Source: an uncultured Clostridia bacterium (lineage in GTDB: Bacteria; Bacillota; Clostridia; Christensenellales; QALW01). From it: DNA of 18,026 bases. The notes below the pieces were generated by a model. The model saw nothing but the letters and a program-made list of their open reading frames with translations. It had not been told where the DNA came from and did no database searches. This document shows, piece by piece, positions 6,734-14,205 of the stretch. The stretch spans positions 1 through 18,026 of the forward strand of contig CAKRZX010000032.1 of assembly GCA_934434555.1 (NCBI GenBank). The letters run 5' to 3'. Made by a program: the position numbers and the translations under genes. Numbering within the stretch: the stretch's first letter is position 1; each line of letters begins with the position of its first letter.

Positions 6734-7490
6734 TTTCGTCCTCCCTGTGACGGCGCACGGCGATAATCAGCGCAAAGAACAGCACTGCCGCGCACACAAG
6801 CAAAACTATCGCGCCGATATTAAGCACGTCGCCCGTGATTTCGGGCTGTAAATTTTCTTTCTCCAAAACCTGCCATTCAAAATCGGCGATAAGATTCTTT
6901 TCCTGATATTCGTTGCCTGCCGACGTATCAAGATACCCTGTAACCGAATAGTAAAGTTCTTTTTCACCGCCCGAAAGCGTGTGCGTGATATTTTCGGGTA
7001 TATCTTTAATCGGTCCGTCATAGAGAGTTTCGTTTGTTGAAAGCAGTACAACTTTTATTTTCAAAACCTCGGCAAGTTTTTCGCCGCCGGGGCGAACGGT
7101 TGACAGGAAACGCACCGTGGCCTGATTTTCATACTTTACCCGTACACGGAAGTACTTTGTTATTTCATCGCCCGGGAACATATTGCTTACCGCAAACGCC
7201 TTGTTTTCAGAATCGTTTGAGGCATAGAGTTCTATCGCGGCTGCCTGCTTTTCTTCCTGAGGCGGTGCGGTATATGCGGCATACGGTATCTGACTGTTTT
7301 TATTATCGTTTGCGGCTGTATTCCCCGCTTCTTCATCTTTTTTATCGGTAATAAGATTATCCGGCACGGCAACCGTTGCGGGAGTATCGGCAATTACCTT
7401 ATTATATATAAGCACTCCGCCGAGCGCCGTGAGCGTAAGCCCCAACAGCACAGCAAGCACTATAATTGCGGTTTTGGTTTTTTTACCCAT
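6726..7490 (-). CDS. Bitopic TasA-like membrane protein (254 aa), first gene of the surface locus
   Basis: It has a membrane segment or signal at about 7-29, a low-complexity Ala/Asn/Lys linker (36-82), then an extracellular beta-rich domain with a TasA-like pattern (AIELYAS 85-91, MFPGDEITKYFRVRV 104-118, and a tyrosine-rich YYSVTGYLDT). A second membrane segment at about 223-245 is followed by a basic stop-transfer tail (VRRHRED). The retained C-terminal anchor suggests a membrane base for the secreted TasA-like proteins, a role comparable to but not homologous by evidence with TapA. An earlier TTG at 7509-7511 is in frame, but GGAGGGG (7499-7505) falls between it and the ATG at 7490, so the ATG is the start. 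It is the first gene after the promoter at 7623-7651. Confidence 0.75.
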   Translation of the reverse strand: MGKKTKTAIIVLAVLLGLTLTALGGVLIYNKVIADTPATVAVPDNLITDKKDEEAGNTAANDNKNSQIPYAAYTAPPQEEKQAAAIELYASNDSENKAFAVSNMFPGDEITKYFRVRVKYENQATVRFLSTVRPGGEKLAEVLKIKVVLLSTNETLYDGPIKDIPENITHTLSGGEKELYYSVTGYLDTSAGNEYQEKNLIADFEWQVLEKENLQPEITGDVLNIGAIVLLVCAAVLFFALIIAVRRHREDENG

Positions 7491-7498
7491 TCGGTTAG

Positions 7499-7505
7499 CC
7501 CCTCC
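7499..7505 (-). promoter_or_regulatory. Ribosome binding site deciding the start of the 254-aa gene
   Basis: GGAGGGG lies 8 nt before the ATG at 7490 and inside the reading frame opened by the upstream TTG, which rules that TTG out. Confidence 0.8.
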
Positions 7506-7622
7506 TGACAAATAAACGTGCAGTATTTACCACAAAGAACACAAAATAAATACAGAGTCCCTGCTCTGTTGAATCAAGCCGCCCGAAACACAAGTCCGTA
7601 CTACCCGACTTTTTCCTTACAA
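7506..7622 (-). promoter_or_regulatory. 5' leader of the surface operon
   Basis: About 110 nt of leader lie between the predicted start of transcription and the first gene. Two modest hairpins are visible: AAGTC/GACTT (7592-7611) and ACAGAG-TCCCTG-CTCTGT (7552-7569). I see no recognisable riboswitch, including no c-di-GMP-I pattern. Confidence 0.4.
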
Positions 7623-7651
7623 ATTATATCACAAGTAAAAATCACACGCAA
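7623..7651 (-). promoter_or_regulatory. Sigma-A-type extended -10 promoter of the surface operon
   Basis: On the minus strand TGA-TATAAT (-10 at 7623-7628, extended by TGA at 7629-7631) is preceded after 17 bp by TTGCGT (7646-7651). The -35 is weak, but the perfect -10 with a TGn extension compensates. It lies after the maf terminator, so the surface locus is an independent transcription unit. Confidence 0.65.
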
Positions 7652-7780
7652 GTGTTTTTTACCATAAATCAAAAGTTTAACATTTATTTGAAAATGTCCG
7701 TGTCATCAGGCTTTTTTCGTTTTTATCTTCACAAGCAACTTTTGTTTCGAAAAAAATTTATTTTTATGCCCAAAATTTAT

Positions 7781-7814
7781 AAAAAAATATCGGCTGAAAA
7801 AAACACAGCCGATA
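7781..7814 (-). terminator. Intrinsic terminator after maf
   Basis: The 9-bp stem TATCGGCTG/CAGCCGATA (7788-7796, 7806-7814) is followed on the minus strand by seven T (7787-7781). It ends the ylmC-to-maf operon. The AT-rich stretch between it and the next promoter (about 7652-7780) shows nothing else. Confidence 0.9.
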
Positions 7815-7818
7815 AATA

Positions 7819-8370
7819 TTATATGATTTCAAGTGCTTTAAGTTGACGGTAAAGTTCAGCACAGGGGAGCCCCATAACGGTATAAAAATCGCCGTCGATT
7901 TTCTTTATAAACCTTGCGCCGCGTCCCTGTATGCCGTAGGCGCCAGCTTTATCCATAGGTTCGCCACAAGCAATGTACTTCTTTATTTCTTCGTCGCTTA
8001 CGGGGTTGAACGTAACCGACGCGTTTTCCGAAAAGCAAACCGTTCTGCCCTTATGCACGATGCACACGCCGGTGATAACACTGTGAGTTCTGCCCGAAAG
8101 CTTTTTAAGCATTCCTGCGGCATCGTTTTCGTCCTTGGGCTTACCCAAAAACTCACCGTCAAGGAACACCGCCGTGTCAGCGCCGATAACGGTTTCATTG
8201 CCCTCCGCCACCGATTCCGCCTTGAAACGCGCAATGCGTTCCACCGACGCAGCGGGCGAAAGCGAAAGGTCGGGTTCCGGCTCGTCTTTTGCGCCGATTA
8301 CCGTAAATTCCACATCAAGAAGCGAAAGAATTTCCCGTCTGCGAGGCGAATTTGATGCAAGTATTATCAT
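7819..8370 (-). CDS. maf: Maf-family nucleoside triphosphate pyrophosphatase
   Basis: Maf enzymes hydrolyse non-canonical or modified nucleoside triphosphates to monophosphates in the cytoplasm, and in Bacillota are linked to septum formation. The 183-aa length is normal. Family motifs are all present: LASNSPRRREIL at 4-15, GADT at 63-66, GKP at 76-78, SGRTHSVITGV at 92-102, and DKAGAYGIQG at 140-149. The start overlaps the stop of the ROK kinase gene by one base (TAATG), so it is translationally coupled and the last gene of its operon. The short distance to the terminator confirms this. The usual rod-shape partner genes (mreB, radC) are not nearby. Identification is secure at family level; the preferred nucleotide cannot be told from sequence alone. 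Confidence 0.95.
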   Translation of the reverse strand: MIILASNSPRRREILSLLDVEFTVIGAKDEPEPDLSLSPAASVERIARFKAESVAEGNETVIGADTAVFLDGEFLGKPKDENDAAGMLKKLSGRTHSVITGVCIVHKGRTVCFSENASVTFNPVSDEEIKKYIACGEPMDKAGAYGIQGRGARFIKKIDGDFYTVMGLPCAELYRQLKALEII

Positions 8371-9299
8371 TATTCGCCCAGAACCGCAGAGCCGATTATG
8401 CCCGCATCGTTGCCCATTTTTGCCGCAAGCACCCGTGTTTTTTCCATTGCGCGGAACGTAACGTATTTGGGATATTTTTCGCGCACGGGTTTAAGCAGGA
8501 ATTCGCCCGCATTGGCAACACCGCCGCCCAAAGCAATAACGTCGGGGTCAAGGAAATTGATCATACTTGCTATAACCTGTGCCAAGTCATCTGTGTATTC
8601 GTCAAAAATCTTTACCGCAAGCCTGTCGCCCGCGGCAGCCGCGTCAACAACGGTTTTTGCGCTTATTTTTGCTGCTTTTGCCAAAGAGGAATCGTTATCC
8701 TTTTCAAGCGCCGCCTTTGCGCGTTTGATAAGCGCCGTTGCCGAACAGTAAGCCTCGATACAGCCGTGATTTCCGCAGCCGCACTGTGCGCCGCCCGCCT
8801 TGAAAGTGGTATGCCCTATCTCCGCGCCGATATTGTGGCTGCCGGTATAAAGTTTGCCGTTAAGCACCATTCCGCCGCCTACGCCCGTGCCCAAAGTAAG
8901 CATTAAAAAGTTCTTTGTGCCGCGTCCTACACCGCCCATATATTCAGCCCACGCCGCAACGTTTGCGTCGTTGCCCAAAAATACGGGTTTATTTATATAC
9001 TGCTGCAATTTTTCGCGTATGGGGTAGTTCACCCACTTGATATTGCTGTTATCGGTAACGGTTCCCGCCTCGTTATCAAGCACGCCGGGCGCGCCGATAC
9101 CAACGTATTTTACTTCTTCGGGCGAAATATTACTGTCCGCCAGAAGTTTGTTGATAAGTCCGCCCATATCCTTTATGATTTCGTCAAAATCGCGCCCCGC
9201 GTTTGTGGGCACCGAACCGCGGAAAACGATTTCGCAGTTCTCGTTTACCACGCCGGCCGCGATATTTGTACCGCCCAAGTCAACCCCTATTGTATACAT
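8370..9299 (-). CDS. glcK: ROK-family glucokinase
   Basis: It is predicted to phosphorylate glucose with ATP to glucose-6-phosphate in the cytoplasm. The 309-aa protein has the phosphate loop DLGGTN (7-12), the catalytic aspartate in GNDANVAAWAE (D111), the glycine-rich GTGVGGG (137-143), the sugar-binding ExGH (E160-H163), and the ROK zinc motif CGCGNHGCIEAY with cysteines 173, 175 and 180. These features match Gram-positive ROK glucokinases rather than ROK repressors, as there is no N-terminal HTH. It lies between hprK and maf with single-base stop/start overlaps on both sides. Placement next to HPr kinase links sugar phosphorylation to carbon catabolite control. Substrate is by family analogy; another hexose or amino sugar kinase activity is possible. 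Confidence 0.9.
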   Translation of the reverse strand: MYTIGVDLGGTNIAAGVVNENCEIVFRGSVPTNAGRDFDEIIKDMGGLINKLLADSNISPEEVKYVGIGAPGVLDNEAGTVTDNSNIKWVNYPIREKLQQYINKPVFLGNDANVAAWAEYMGGVGRGTKNFLMLTLGTGVGGGMVLNGKLYTGSHNIGAEIGHTTFKAGGAQCGCGNHGCIEAYCSATALIKRAKAALEKDNDSSLAKAAKISAKTVVDAAAAGDRLAVKIFDEYTDDLAQVIASMINFLDPDVIALGGGVANAGEFLLKPVREKYPKYVTFRAMEKTRVLAAKMGNDAGIIGSAVLGE

Positions 9300-10222
9300 T
9301 ATTCTTCCTCCGATTTATTTAATTTTCTTTCCATTATTTCATCAAGGGCATTGTACCCCGATAAACGAAGCCTTGTGTACCTTGCCGCCGCCTCCATAAT
9401 TATGGCAAGGTTGCGTCCCGGGTGAACGGGAATAAGCAGACGCGGAACGGTAACGCCCAAAATTTCCTGTCTGTCCTGTTCCGTACCCAGACGGTCGTAG
9501 TCCTTTTCCCTGTCCCACAGTTCAAGATGGACTATAAGGTCTATGCTTTTTGAATCAATCGTGGCGCTTATGCCGTACATAAGTTCAACATTTATTATGC
9601 CTACACCGCGAATTTCCATCATATTTTTTATTGTATCGGGCGCTTCGCCTATAAGCCGATGTTCGGAAATGCGTTTTACAATTACCACATCATCGGCAAC
9701 AAGCCTGTGCCCGCGCTTTACAAGTTCAAGCGCCGCCTCGCTTTTACCTATTCCCGAATCGCCCGTAATAAGCACACCCAAACCGTAAATATCAAGCAAG
9801 ACCGCATGAAGCGTCTCCATTGGCGCAAGTTTCTTATTTAAGTACGACGTCATTTCCGCGGTAAGACGCGTTGCCGTTGACGTTTTTGATTTTAATACCG
9901 GAACGCCGTATTTAAGCGAAACATCTTTCAGTTCCGGCACGTCACCCGCATTATTGCTGACCGCCATAAACGGGAATCCCCTTGAAAACAGTTCTTCAAG
10001 CACGTGCATACGGTTTTCTTCGTCCATAGTCATCAGATACGAATGTTCCGCCGTACCTATAAGCTGAATTCGGTTTGAATCAAAATGCGTATGGAATCCC
10101 GAAAGAAACAGCCCGGGGCGGTTGATATCGTAGCAGGAAAGTTGTATATACTTTTTCCCTCCGTCACAGATTATATCAAATTTCAGGTCTTTTGCCAACC
10201 TTTTTATTGAGATTTCAGCCAT
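9299..10222 (-). CDS. hprK: HPr kinase/phosphorylase
   Basis: This bifunctional enzyme phosphorylates and dephosphorylates Ser-46 of HPr, controlling carbon catabolite repression and PTS activity in Bacillota. The 307-aa length is typical. The N-terminal domain is followed by the catalytic domain with H139, Walker A GDSGIGKS at 154-161, the HRLVADDVV segment at 172-180, and the family signature EIRGVGIINV at 203-212. The gene starts 5 bp after the stop of the HAD gene, whose AAAGG end serves as its ribosome binding site, and it overlaps the glucokinase start by one base. The partner HPr gene is not in the window. No odd features; all key motifs are intact. Confidence 0.96.
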   Translation of the reverse strand: MAEISIKRLAKDLKFDIICDGGKKYIQLSCYDINRPGLFLSGFHTHFDSNRIQLIGTAEHSYLMTMDEENRMHVLEELFSRGFPFMAVSNNAGDVPELKDVSLKYGVPVLKSKTSTATRLTAEMTSYLNKKLAPMETLHAVLLDIYGLGVLITGDSGIGKSEAALELVKRGHRLVADDVVIVKRISEHRLIGEAPDTIKNMMEIRGVGIINVELMYGISATIDSKSIDLIVHLELWDREKDYDRLGTEQDRQEILGVTVPRLLIPVHPGRNLAIIMEAAARYTRLRLSGYNALDEIMERKLNKSEEE

Positions 10223-10227
10223 ATTTT

Positions 10228-11034
10228 TTACCTTTCTTCAAGCACAAGCCGTTTTACCGTGCGGGCAACGCCGTCATTATCGTTACTTTCAACAATTATG
10301 TCCGCAGCCGCTTTCGCTTCCCGCCAGCCGTTCGCCACGCAAACGGAAAATCCCGTATTTTTAAGCATTGCCACATCGTTGCCGCTGTCGCCGAAAACAA
10401 TAAGTTCGTCACGCTTTACGTTAAGCCTGTCCGCAAGCAGATTGAGCGTAATATCTTTCTGTGCGTTTATCGCCGACATTTCAACATAATACTCGCTTGA
10501 CGCACAAATATTTATCTTCTGCCCGAAATGCGCCCTTACGTCGCGGTCGTACACCTTTATTTTTTCAGGTTCATCAATGTAAACAAGTTTCGTTATATTG
10601 AGCGTTTCAACATGCGGCAGCACATCGCCCTCTATTTTATTCGCCATCGTTCCCGTTTCGCGGAAGTATATTTCCGTGTACTCATCGATTTTATTATTGT
10701 AAAGCACATTATCGGAATATATATTCATATGTATATTGTGCTTTAACCCGTATGAAACAATCCACCTGACGTATTCGGGGTTCATCGTCTGCGCATATAT
10801 ACGCTTCTTTTCAAAATTATCGTATATTTCCGCACCCATACAGGTTATGGCGTATCTGCAAAACGGCACTTTGGGCAGAATATATTTTAACGAATCGTAC
10901 ATTCTGCCCGTGCAGATTACAAAATCAACGCCTTTTTCGTACGCGCGGGTAAGTACTTTTACCGTTTCGTCACTGACCTCCAAACGGGAATCAAGCAGAG
11001 TGCCGTCCAGGTCCGATGCAATTAACTTAAACAT
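10228..11034 (-). CDS. Cof-type HAD-IIB phosphatase
   Basis: This cytoplasmic haloacid-dehalogenase-superfamily hydrolase probably dephosphorylates a sugar phosphate or cofactor phosphate. Motif I DLDGTLLD (8-15) supplies the nucleophile D8 and D10, motif II is CTGR (41-44), a lysine near 193 (INAQKD) fits motif III, and motif IV is GDSGND (215-220). The large inserted cap between motifs II and III and the 268-aa length fit the Cof/IIB group. The frame is open 17 codons further upstream, but AGGAG directly before the ATG at 11034 and alignment with the family (protein starting just before DLDGT) favour the later start. It is the second gene of the operon, 7 bp after the ylmC-like gene. The substrate is unknown; proximity to glucokinase and HprK hints at sugar phosphate metabolism. 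Confidence 0.9.
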   Translation of the reverse strand: MFKLIASDLDGTLLDSRLEVSDETVKVLTRAYEKGVDFVICTGRMYDSLKYILPKVPFCRYAITCMGAEIYDNFEKKRIYAQTMNPEYVRWIVSYGLKHNIHMNIYSDNVLYNNKIDEYTEIYFRETGTMANKIEGDVLPHVETLNITKLVYIDEPEKIKVYDRDVRAHFGQKINICASSEYYVEMSAINAQKDITLNLLADRLNVKRDELIVFGDSGNDVAMLKNTGFSVCVANGWREAKAAADIIVESNDNDGVARTVKRLVLEER

Positions 11035-11041
11035 TTTTCTC

Positions 11042-11293
11042 CTATCTGGGACAGATATCTCCCGCGTCAACGAGAATGACATCATCGCCCAACTTGCGAA
11101 TTTTGCTCCACGGGATAATTATGTTCCTGTGTTTTTGGAATATATTCGATACTGAAAACGACCCGGGAACAACTATCGCGTCAAGCCTGCAACAGTTTAC
11201 GTCTATTATTATATCACAAACACAGCCAAGTCGTCTACCGTCACATACGTTAATTACTTCTTTTTTCTTAAAATCCGAGAAAGTCACCGTCAT
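11042..11293 (-). CDS. YlmC/YmxH-family PRC-barrel protein
   Basis: This 83-aa protein belongs to the YlmC/YmxH family found in spore-forming Bacillota; its biochemical role is unknown. The N-terminal KKEVINVCDGRRLG (10-23) and the C-terminal IIIPWSKIRKLGDDVILVD (58-76) are characteristic, framing a PRC-barrel-like fold. It has an unusual number of cysteines for its size (C17, C24, C26, C34, C35, C81). The start has a strong AGGAGG directly downstream of the glmS terminator T-tract, so there is almost no space for a separate promoter between them. It is the first gene of the operon running through HAD, hprK, glucokinase and maf. Confidence 0.85.
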   Translation of the reverse strand: MTVTFSDFKKKEVINVCDGRRLGCVCDIIIDVNCCRLDAIVVPGSFSVSNIFQKHRNIIIPWSKIRKLGDDVILVDAGDICPR

Positions 11294-11304
11294 AAAGCCC
11301 TCCT

Positions 11305-11346
11305 GAAAAAAATTCTCTGCAAAACAGTATATGCAGAGAATTTTTA
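11305..11346 (-). terminator. Intrinsic terminator between glmS and the ylmC-like gene
   Basis: The stem ATTCTCTGCA/TGCAGAGAAT (11312-11321, 11332-11341) is extended by A/T pairs and followed on the minus strand by six to seven T that run straight into the ribosome binding site of the next gene. Confidence 0.88.
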
Positions 11347-11349
11347 TTT

Positions 11350-13182
11350 TTATTCCACGGTAACGCTTTTTGCAAGGTTGCGGGGCTTATCGATATCGCA
11401 GCCCCTTTCAAGTGCCATATAATAGGCAAACATCTGCATGGGCAGAATGGTGATTATGGGGCGGAATATCTCGCGGATTTCGGGGATATGCCAAACGCAG
11501 TCGGCCTCGTGTTCTATTTCGGGCTTCTCTCCCGCGGTAACAGCAAGCACCTTTGCGCCGCGGACTTTTACTTCCGCAATGTTTGAAACCGTTTTTTCAA
11601 TCAGTTCGTCCTGTGATGCAAGCGCCACAACAAGAGTGCCTTTTTCGATTAAAGCAATGGTGCCGTGTTTCAGTTCGCCCGCGGCATACGCCTCGGAATG
11701 GATATACGAAATTTCTTTAAGTTTCAGCGATGCTTCCATTGCAAGAGCATAGTCAAGCCCGCGCCCCAAAAAGAACACGTTTTCGTGATCGAAATTCTTG
11801 TGGGCAAATTTTGCTATATCGGGTTCAAGGGAATCGATTACGCCTTGAAGAATTTTGGGCAGTTGTTTAAGTTCTCCGATAAATTCGCTTATTTCATCGG
11901 CGGAATATATGCCTTTTTTCTGTGCGATATCAAGGAAGAGCGTATAGAGCATCATAAGCTGCGAAACGTACGCCTTTGTTGACGCAACGGCAATTTCGGG
12001 TCCCGCCCACGTGTGGCAGATATAATCCGCTTCGCGGGAAATCGTGCTGCCCACAACGTTGCATACCGCCAACGTGCGCGCGCCTTTCGCCTTTGCTTCA
12101 CGCATTGCGGCAATGGTGTCGGCAGTTTCGCCCGACTGGCTTATTATAATAACCAAATCGTCCTTTTCGATAAGCGGGTCGCGGTAGCGGAACTCGCTTG
12201 CCACATCGGCTTCGGTATGAATTCGGCAGTAGCGCTCCAACAGATACTTTGCCACAACGCCCGCGTGATACGCCGTACCGCAGGCTACTATCGAAATATG
12301 TTTAAGCCTGCGCACGTAATCTTCCGGCAGCGGCATTCCCGCAAGAATGTTCTTTCCGTTTTTCCCGTCCGTATAGGGCGAAAACGTGTCTTTCAGCGCC
12401 GTGGGCTGTTCGTGCATTTCTTTCATCATAAAATGCTTGTATCCGCCCTTTTCGGCAGTCTTTACGTCCCACGAAACCGTCATCGGCTCTTTTGTGATTT
12501 CGCTGCCCAACAAATCAAAAAATTCTATGGTTCCCCTATCGAGCACGGCAATGTCGCCCTCGTCAAGAAGATAAATTTCACGGGTATATTCAAGTATTGC
12601 GGGAATATCGCTTGCAAGATACGATTCGTTTTTGCCCTTGCCCACGACAAGCGGACTATCCTTACGGGTGCAGTAAATCCTGCCCGGATAATCGGTACAC
12701 ATTACCCCCAAAGCATAACTTCCGCGCAGTTGCGAAAGGGTTTTTGTTATCGCCTCAATGATATCTCCCTTATAGTTTACCCCCAACAGTTGCGCAACCA
12801 CCTCGGTATCGGTTTCGGAAACAAACTTTATGCCTTTTTTTATAAGTTGCGTTTTAAGCGCCTGATAGTTTTCGATAATTCCGTTATGAACTATGGCTAT
12901 GTTCTTTGCCGTGTCAAAATGCGGGTGCGCATTTATGTCGCTGGGTTCGCCGTGAGTGGCCCAGCGTGTATGCCCTATTCCGCAAGTGCCCGCGGGTCGG
13001 TTATTTTCAACCTTTTCCCTTAAACAGGCAAGCCTTCCCTTTGATTTTATAATATCTATTTTATCTCCGTTTATAACCGCAATGCCCGCTGAATCGTAAC
13101 CTCTGTATTCAAGGCGTTCAAGCCCGTTAAGAAGCACATCAACCGCGGGAGTATCGCCGGTAAAACCTATAATTCCGCACAT
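11350..13182 (-). CDS. glmS: Glutamine-fructose-6-phosphate aminotransferase (isomerizing)
   Basis: It makes glucosamine-6-phosphate from fructose-6-phosphate and glutamine, the first step towards UDP-GlcNAc for cell wall synthesis. The 610-aa protein starts MCGIIGFTG, with C2 as the glutaminase nucleophile; the upstream in-frame extension of 14 codons is rejected because the cysteine must follow the initiator Met and GAAAGGA precedes this ATG. The glutaminase domain (1 to about 225) contains GHTRWATHGEP (70-80) and HNGIIENY (99-106). SIS domain 1 has CGTAYHAG (301-308) and SQSGETADT (348-356). SIS domain 2 follows, and the end KPRNLAKSVTVE is typical. No glmS ribozyme is found upstream. A sigma-A promoter and a palindrome precede the gene. 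Confidence 0.97.
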   Translation of the reverse strand: MCGIIGFTGDTPAVDVLLNGLERLEYRGYDSAGIAVINGDKIDIIKSKGRLACLREKVENNRPAGTCGIGHTRWATHGEPSDINAHPHFDTAKNIAIVHNGIIENYQALKTQLIKKGIKFVSETDTEVVAQLLGVNYKGDIIEAITKTLSQLRGSYALGVMCTDYPGRIYCTRKDSPLVVGKGKNESYLASDIPAILEYTREIYLLDEGDIAVLDRGTIEFFDLLGSEITKEPMTVSWDVKTAEKGGYKHFMMKEMHEQPTALKDTFSPYTDGKNGKNILAGMPLPEDYVRRLKHISIVACGTAYHAGVVAKYLLERYCRIHTEADVASEFRYRDPLIEKDDLVIIISQSGETADTIAAMREAKAKGARTLAVCNVVGSTISREADYICHTWAGPEIAVASTKAYVSQLMMLYTLFLDIAQKKGIYSADEISEFIGELKQLPKILQGVIDSLEPDIAKFAHKNFDHENVFFLGRGLDYALAMEASLKLKEISYIHSEAYAAGELKHGTIALIEKGTLVVALASQDELIEKTVSNIAEVKVRGAKVLAVTAGEKPEIEHEADCVWHIPEIREIFRPIITILPMQMFAYYMALERGCDIDKPRNLAKSVTVE

Positions 13183-13227
13183 AAAAATAATCCTTTCAAG
13201 ATGACGTCGGCTTTTGCCGCACAATAA

Positions 13228-13257
13228 ATTATATTATTTACCGTACAAATTTGACAA
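13228..13257 (-). promoter_or_regulatory. Sigma-A promoter of glmS
   Basis: On the minus strand TTGTCA (13252-13257) and a perfect TATAAT (13228-13233) are separated by 18 bp. Transcription would start near 13221, giving a leader of about 40 nt. Confidence 0.75.
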
Positions 13258-13289
13258 CTGTTTTTTGAAAATCGCATTTTTCGGGCACA

Positions 13290-13314
13290 GTTGTATATAT
13301 AGATTATATACAAC
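13290..13314. promoter_or_regulatory. 25-bp palindrome upstream of the glmS promoter, possible operator
   Basis: Perfect 10-bp arms GTTGTATATA and TATATACAAC flank TAGAT. It lies between the araC-type stop and the glmS -35. A second inverted repeat, CAACTGT (13255-13261)/ACAGTTG (13287-13293), touches both the -35 and this palindrome. No T-tract follows, so a terminator for the araC-type gene is less likely. Confidence 0.55.
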
Positions 13315-13337
13315 ATTGCATACTTGTATAGTTTTCT

Positions 13338-14156
13338 TTATATGTTTCGTTCCCTGTAAACCGTAGGCGGCATACCGAAAAACGAAGCAAACCGCGCAGA
13401 AAAATGATTTGGGTTTTCAAACCCGCATTCGGCGGCAACCGCGGCTACGGGAAGACGGGTACGAAGCAGAATTTCGGCGCTTTTTTTAAGTTTCACGTTC
13501 ATTATAAACGTATGAAGCGTCTGTCCCGAATGCTTTGACACAATTCTGTTAAGGTAATAGGGGTGATAATTAAGTGCCGAAGCCACATCAGAGTTTGACC
13601 TGATTACACCGTAGTTGGTGTTTACATAATCCGCAATATGTTCAAACAGACCGCGCTCGTCGGGCTGATAATCCATAACTTCAAAAAGAATCTGTTGCAG
13701 TTTTGCACTTGCCCGCTCGTTGGCAAATCGGTAGGGGCTGTGAAACGTTTCCACAACGTCAAGCAGTTTTTCCTCGGCAAAGTACATCTTTTGCAGCACC
13801 TGCGGCTTGCGGAAGAATTCATATTCGCTCGGTCGGTTGATTTTTTCAAACAGTTTTCTGTCAAATTCATCAACGGGAACGGGCTGATACGATTCCGTAA
13901 TATGTTCAAACTCCCTTGTAAAATCGAAATTCAGCGTAACAAAACGTACAGGCTCGTTTTTATCCGAAACGGGATAATAAACGCAGTCTGGCGGATAAAA
14001 GAAAAATGTCCCCCGCGCAAGAGTTTCAGTCCGGTCGGCAAGATATACTTTGCCATTTCCCGAAAGCGGAAAGATTATTCTTGAATCATAAACCTTTTGC
14101 GGCTGCTTATTCAGCAGTCTTTCGTATATTTCCGCATAGCGGATAAAAACATTCAT
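13338..14156 (-). CDS. AraC-family transcriptional regulator with cupin-like sensor domain
   Basis: This 272-aa DNA-binding protein has an N-terminal beta-rich domain (about 20-85) resembling the AraC cupin sugar-binding domain, including LARGTFFFYPPDCVYYPV (46-63). The C-terminal AraC/XylS domain spans about 170-270 with two helix-turn-helix units: SDVASALNYHPYYLNRIVSKHSG around 189 and VAAVAAECGFENPNHFSARF around 237. The motif GFENPNHFSARFASFFGMPP is the family signature. The start has CGGAGG 7 nt upstream. It is transcribed on the minus strand towards glmS, 155 bp away, and away from the YgjV-like gene, with which it shares a promoter region. It may control itself, the YgjV-like gene or glmS; the ligand is unknown. 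Confidence 0.92.
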   Translation of the reverse strand: MNVFIRYAEIYERLLNKQPQKVYDSRIIFPLSGNGKVYLADRTETLARGTFFFYPPDCVYYPVSDKNEPVRFVTLNFDFTREFEHITESYQPVPVDEFDRKLFEKINRPSEYEFFRKPQVLQKMYFAEEKLLDVVETFHSPYRFANERASAKLQQILFEVMDYQPDERGLFEHIADYVNTNYGVIRSNSDVASALNYHPYYLNRIVSKHSGQTLHTFIMNVKLKKSAEILLRTRLPVAAVAAECGFENPNHFSARFASFFGMPPTVYRERNI

Positions 14157-14205
14157 TTTTCCTCCGAGAAGTTTGTTTTAAGAAGATTTTTGTTTGTTAT
14201 ACTGC

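Noticed and set aside
7491..7511. TTG start at 7511 for the 254-aa protein
   Set aside because: The ribosome binding site GGAGGGG lies inside that extension and serves the ATG at 7490.
7506..7622. Possible c-di-GMP riboswitch in the leader of the surface operon
   Set aside because: Only small hairpins are visible; the conserved class I motifs are not found.
7843..8906. Long plus-strand frames opposite maf and the glucokinase
   Set aside because: Antisense shadows; composition is Arg/Cys/His-rich without any domain pattern.
12013..13023. 336-aa open frame on the plus strand
   Set aside because: It is antisense to glmS, whose motifs are intact over the whole length; typical shadow of a well-coded gene.
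13183..13337. Possible glmS ribozyme upstream of glmS
   Set aside because: The leader after the predicted promoter is about 40 nt and no ribozyme-like core is seen.
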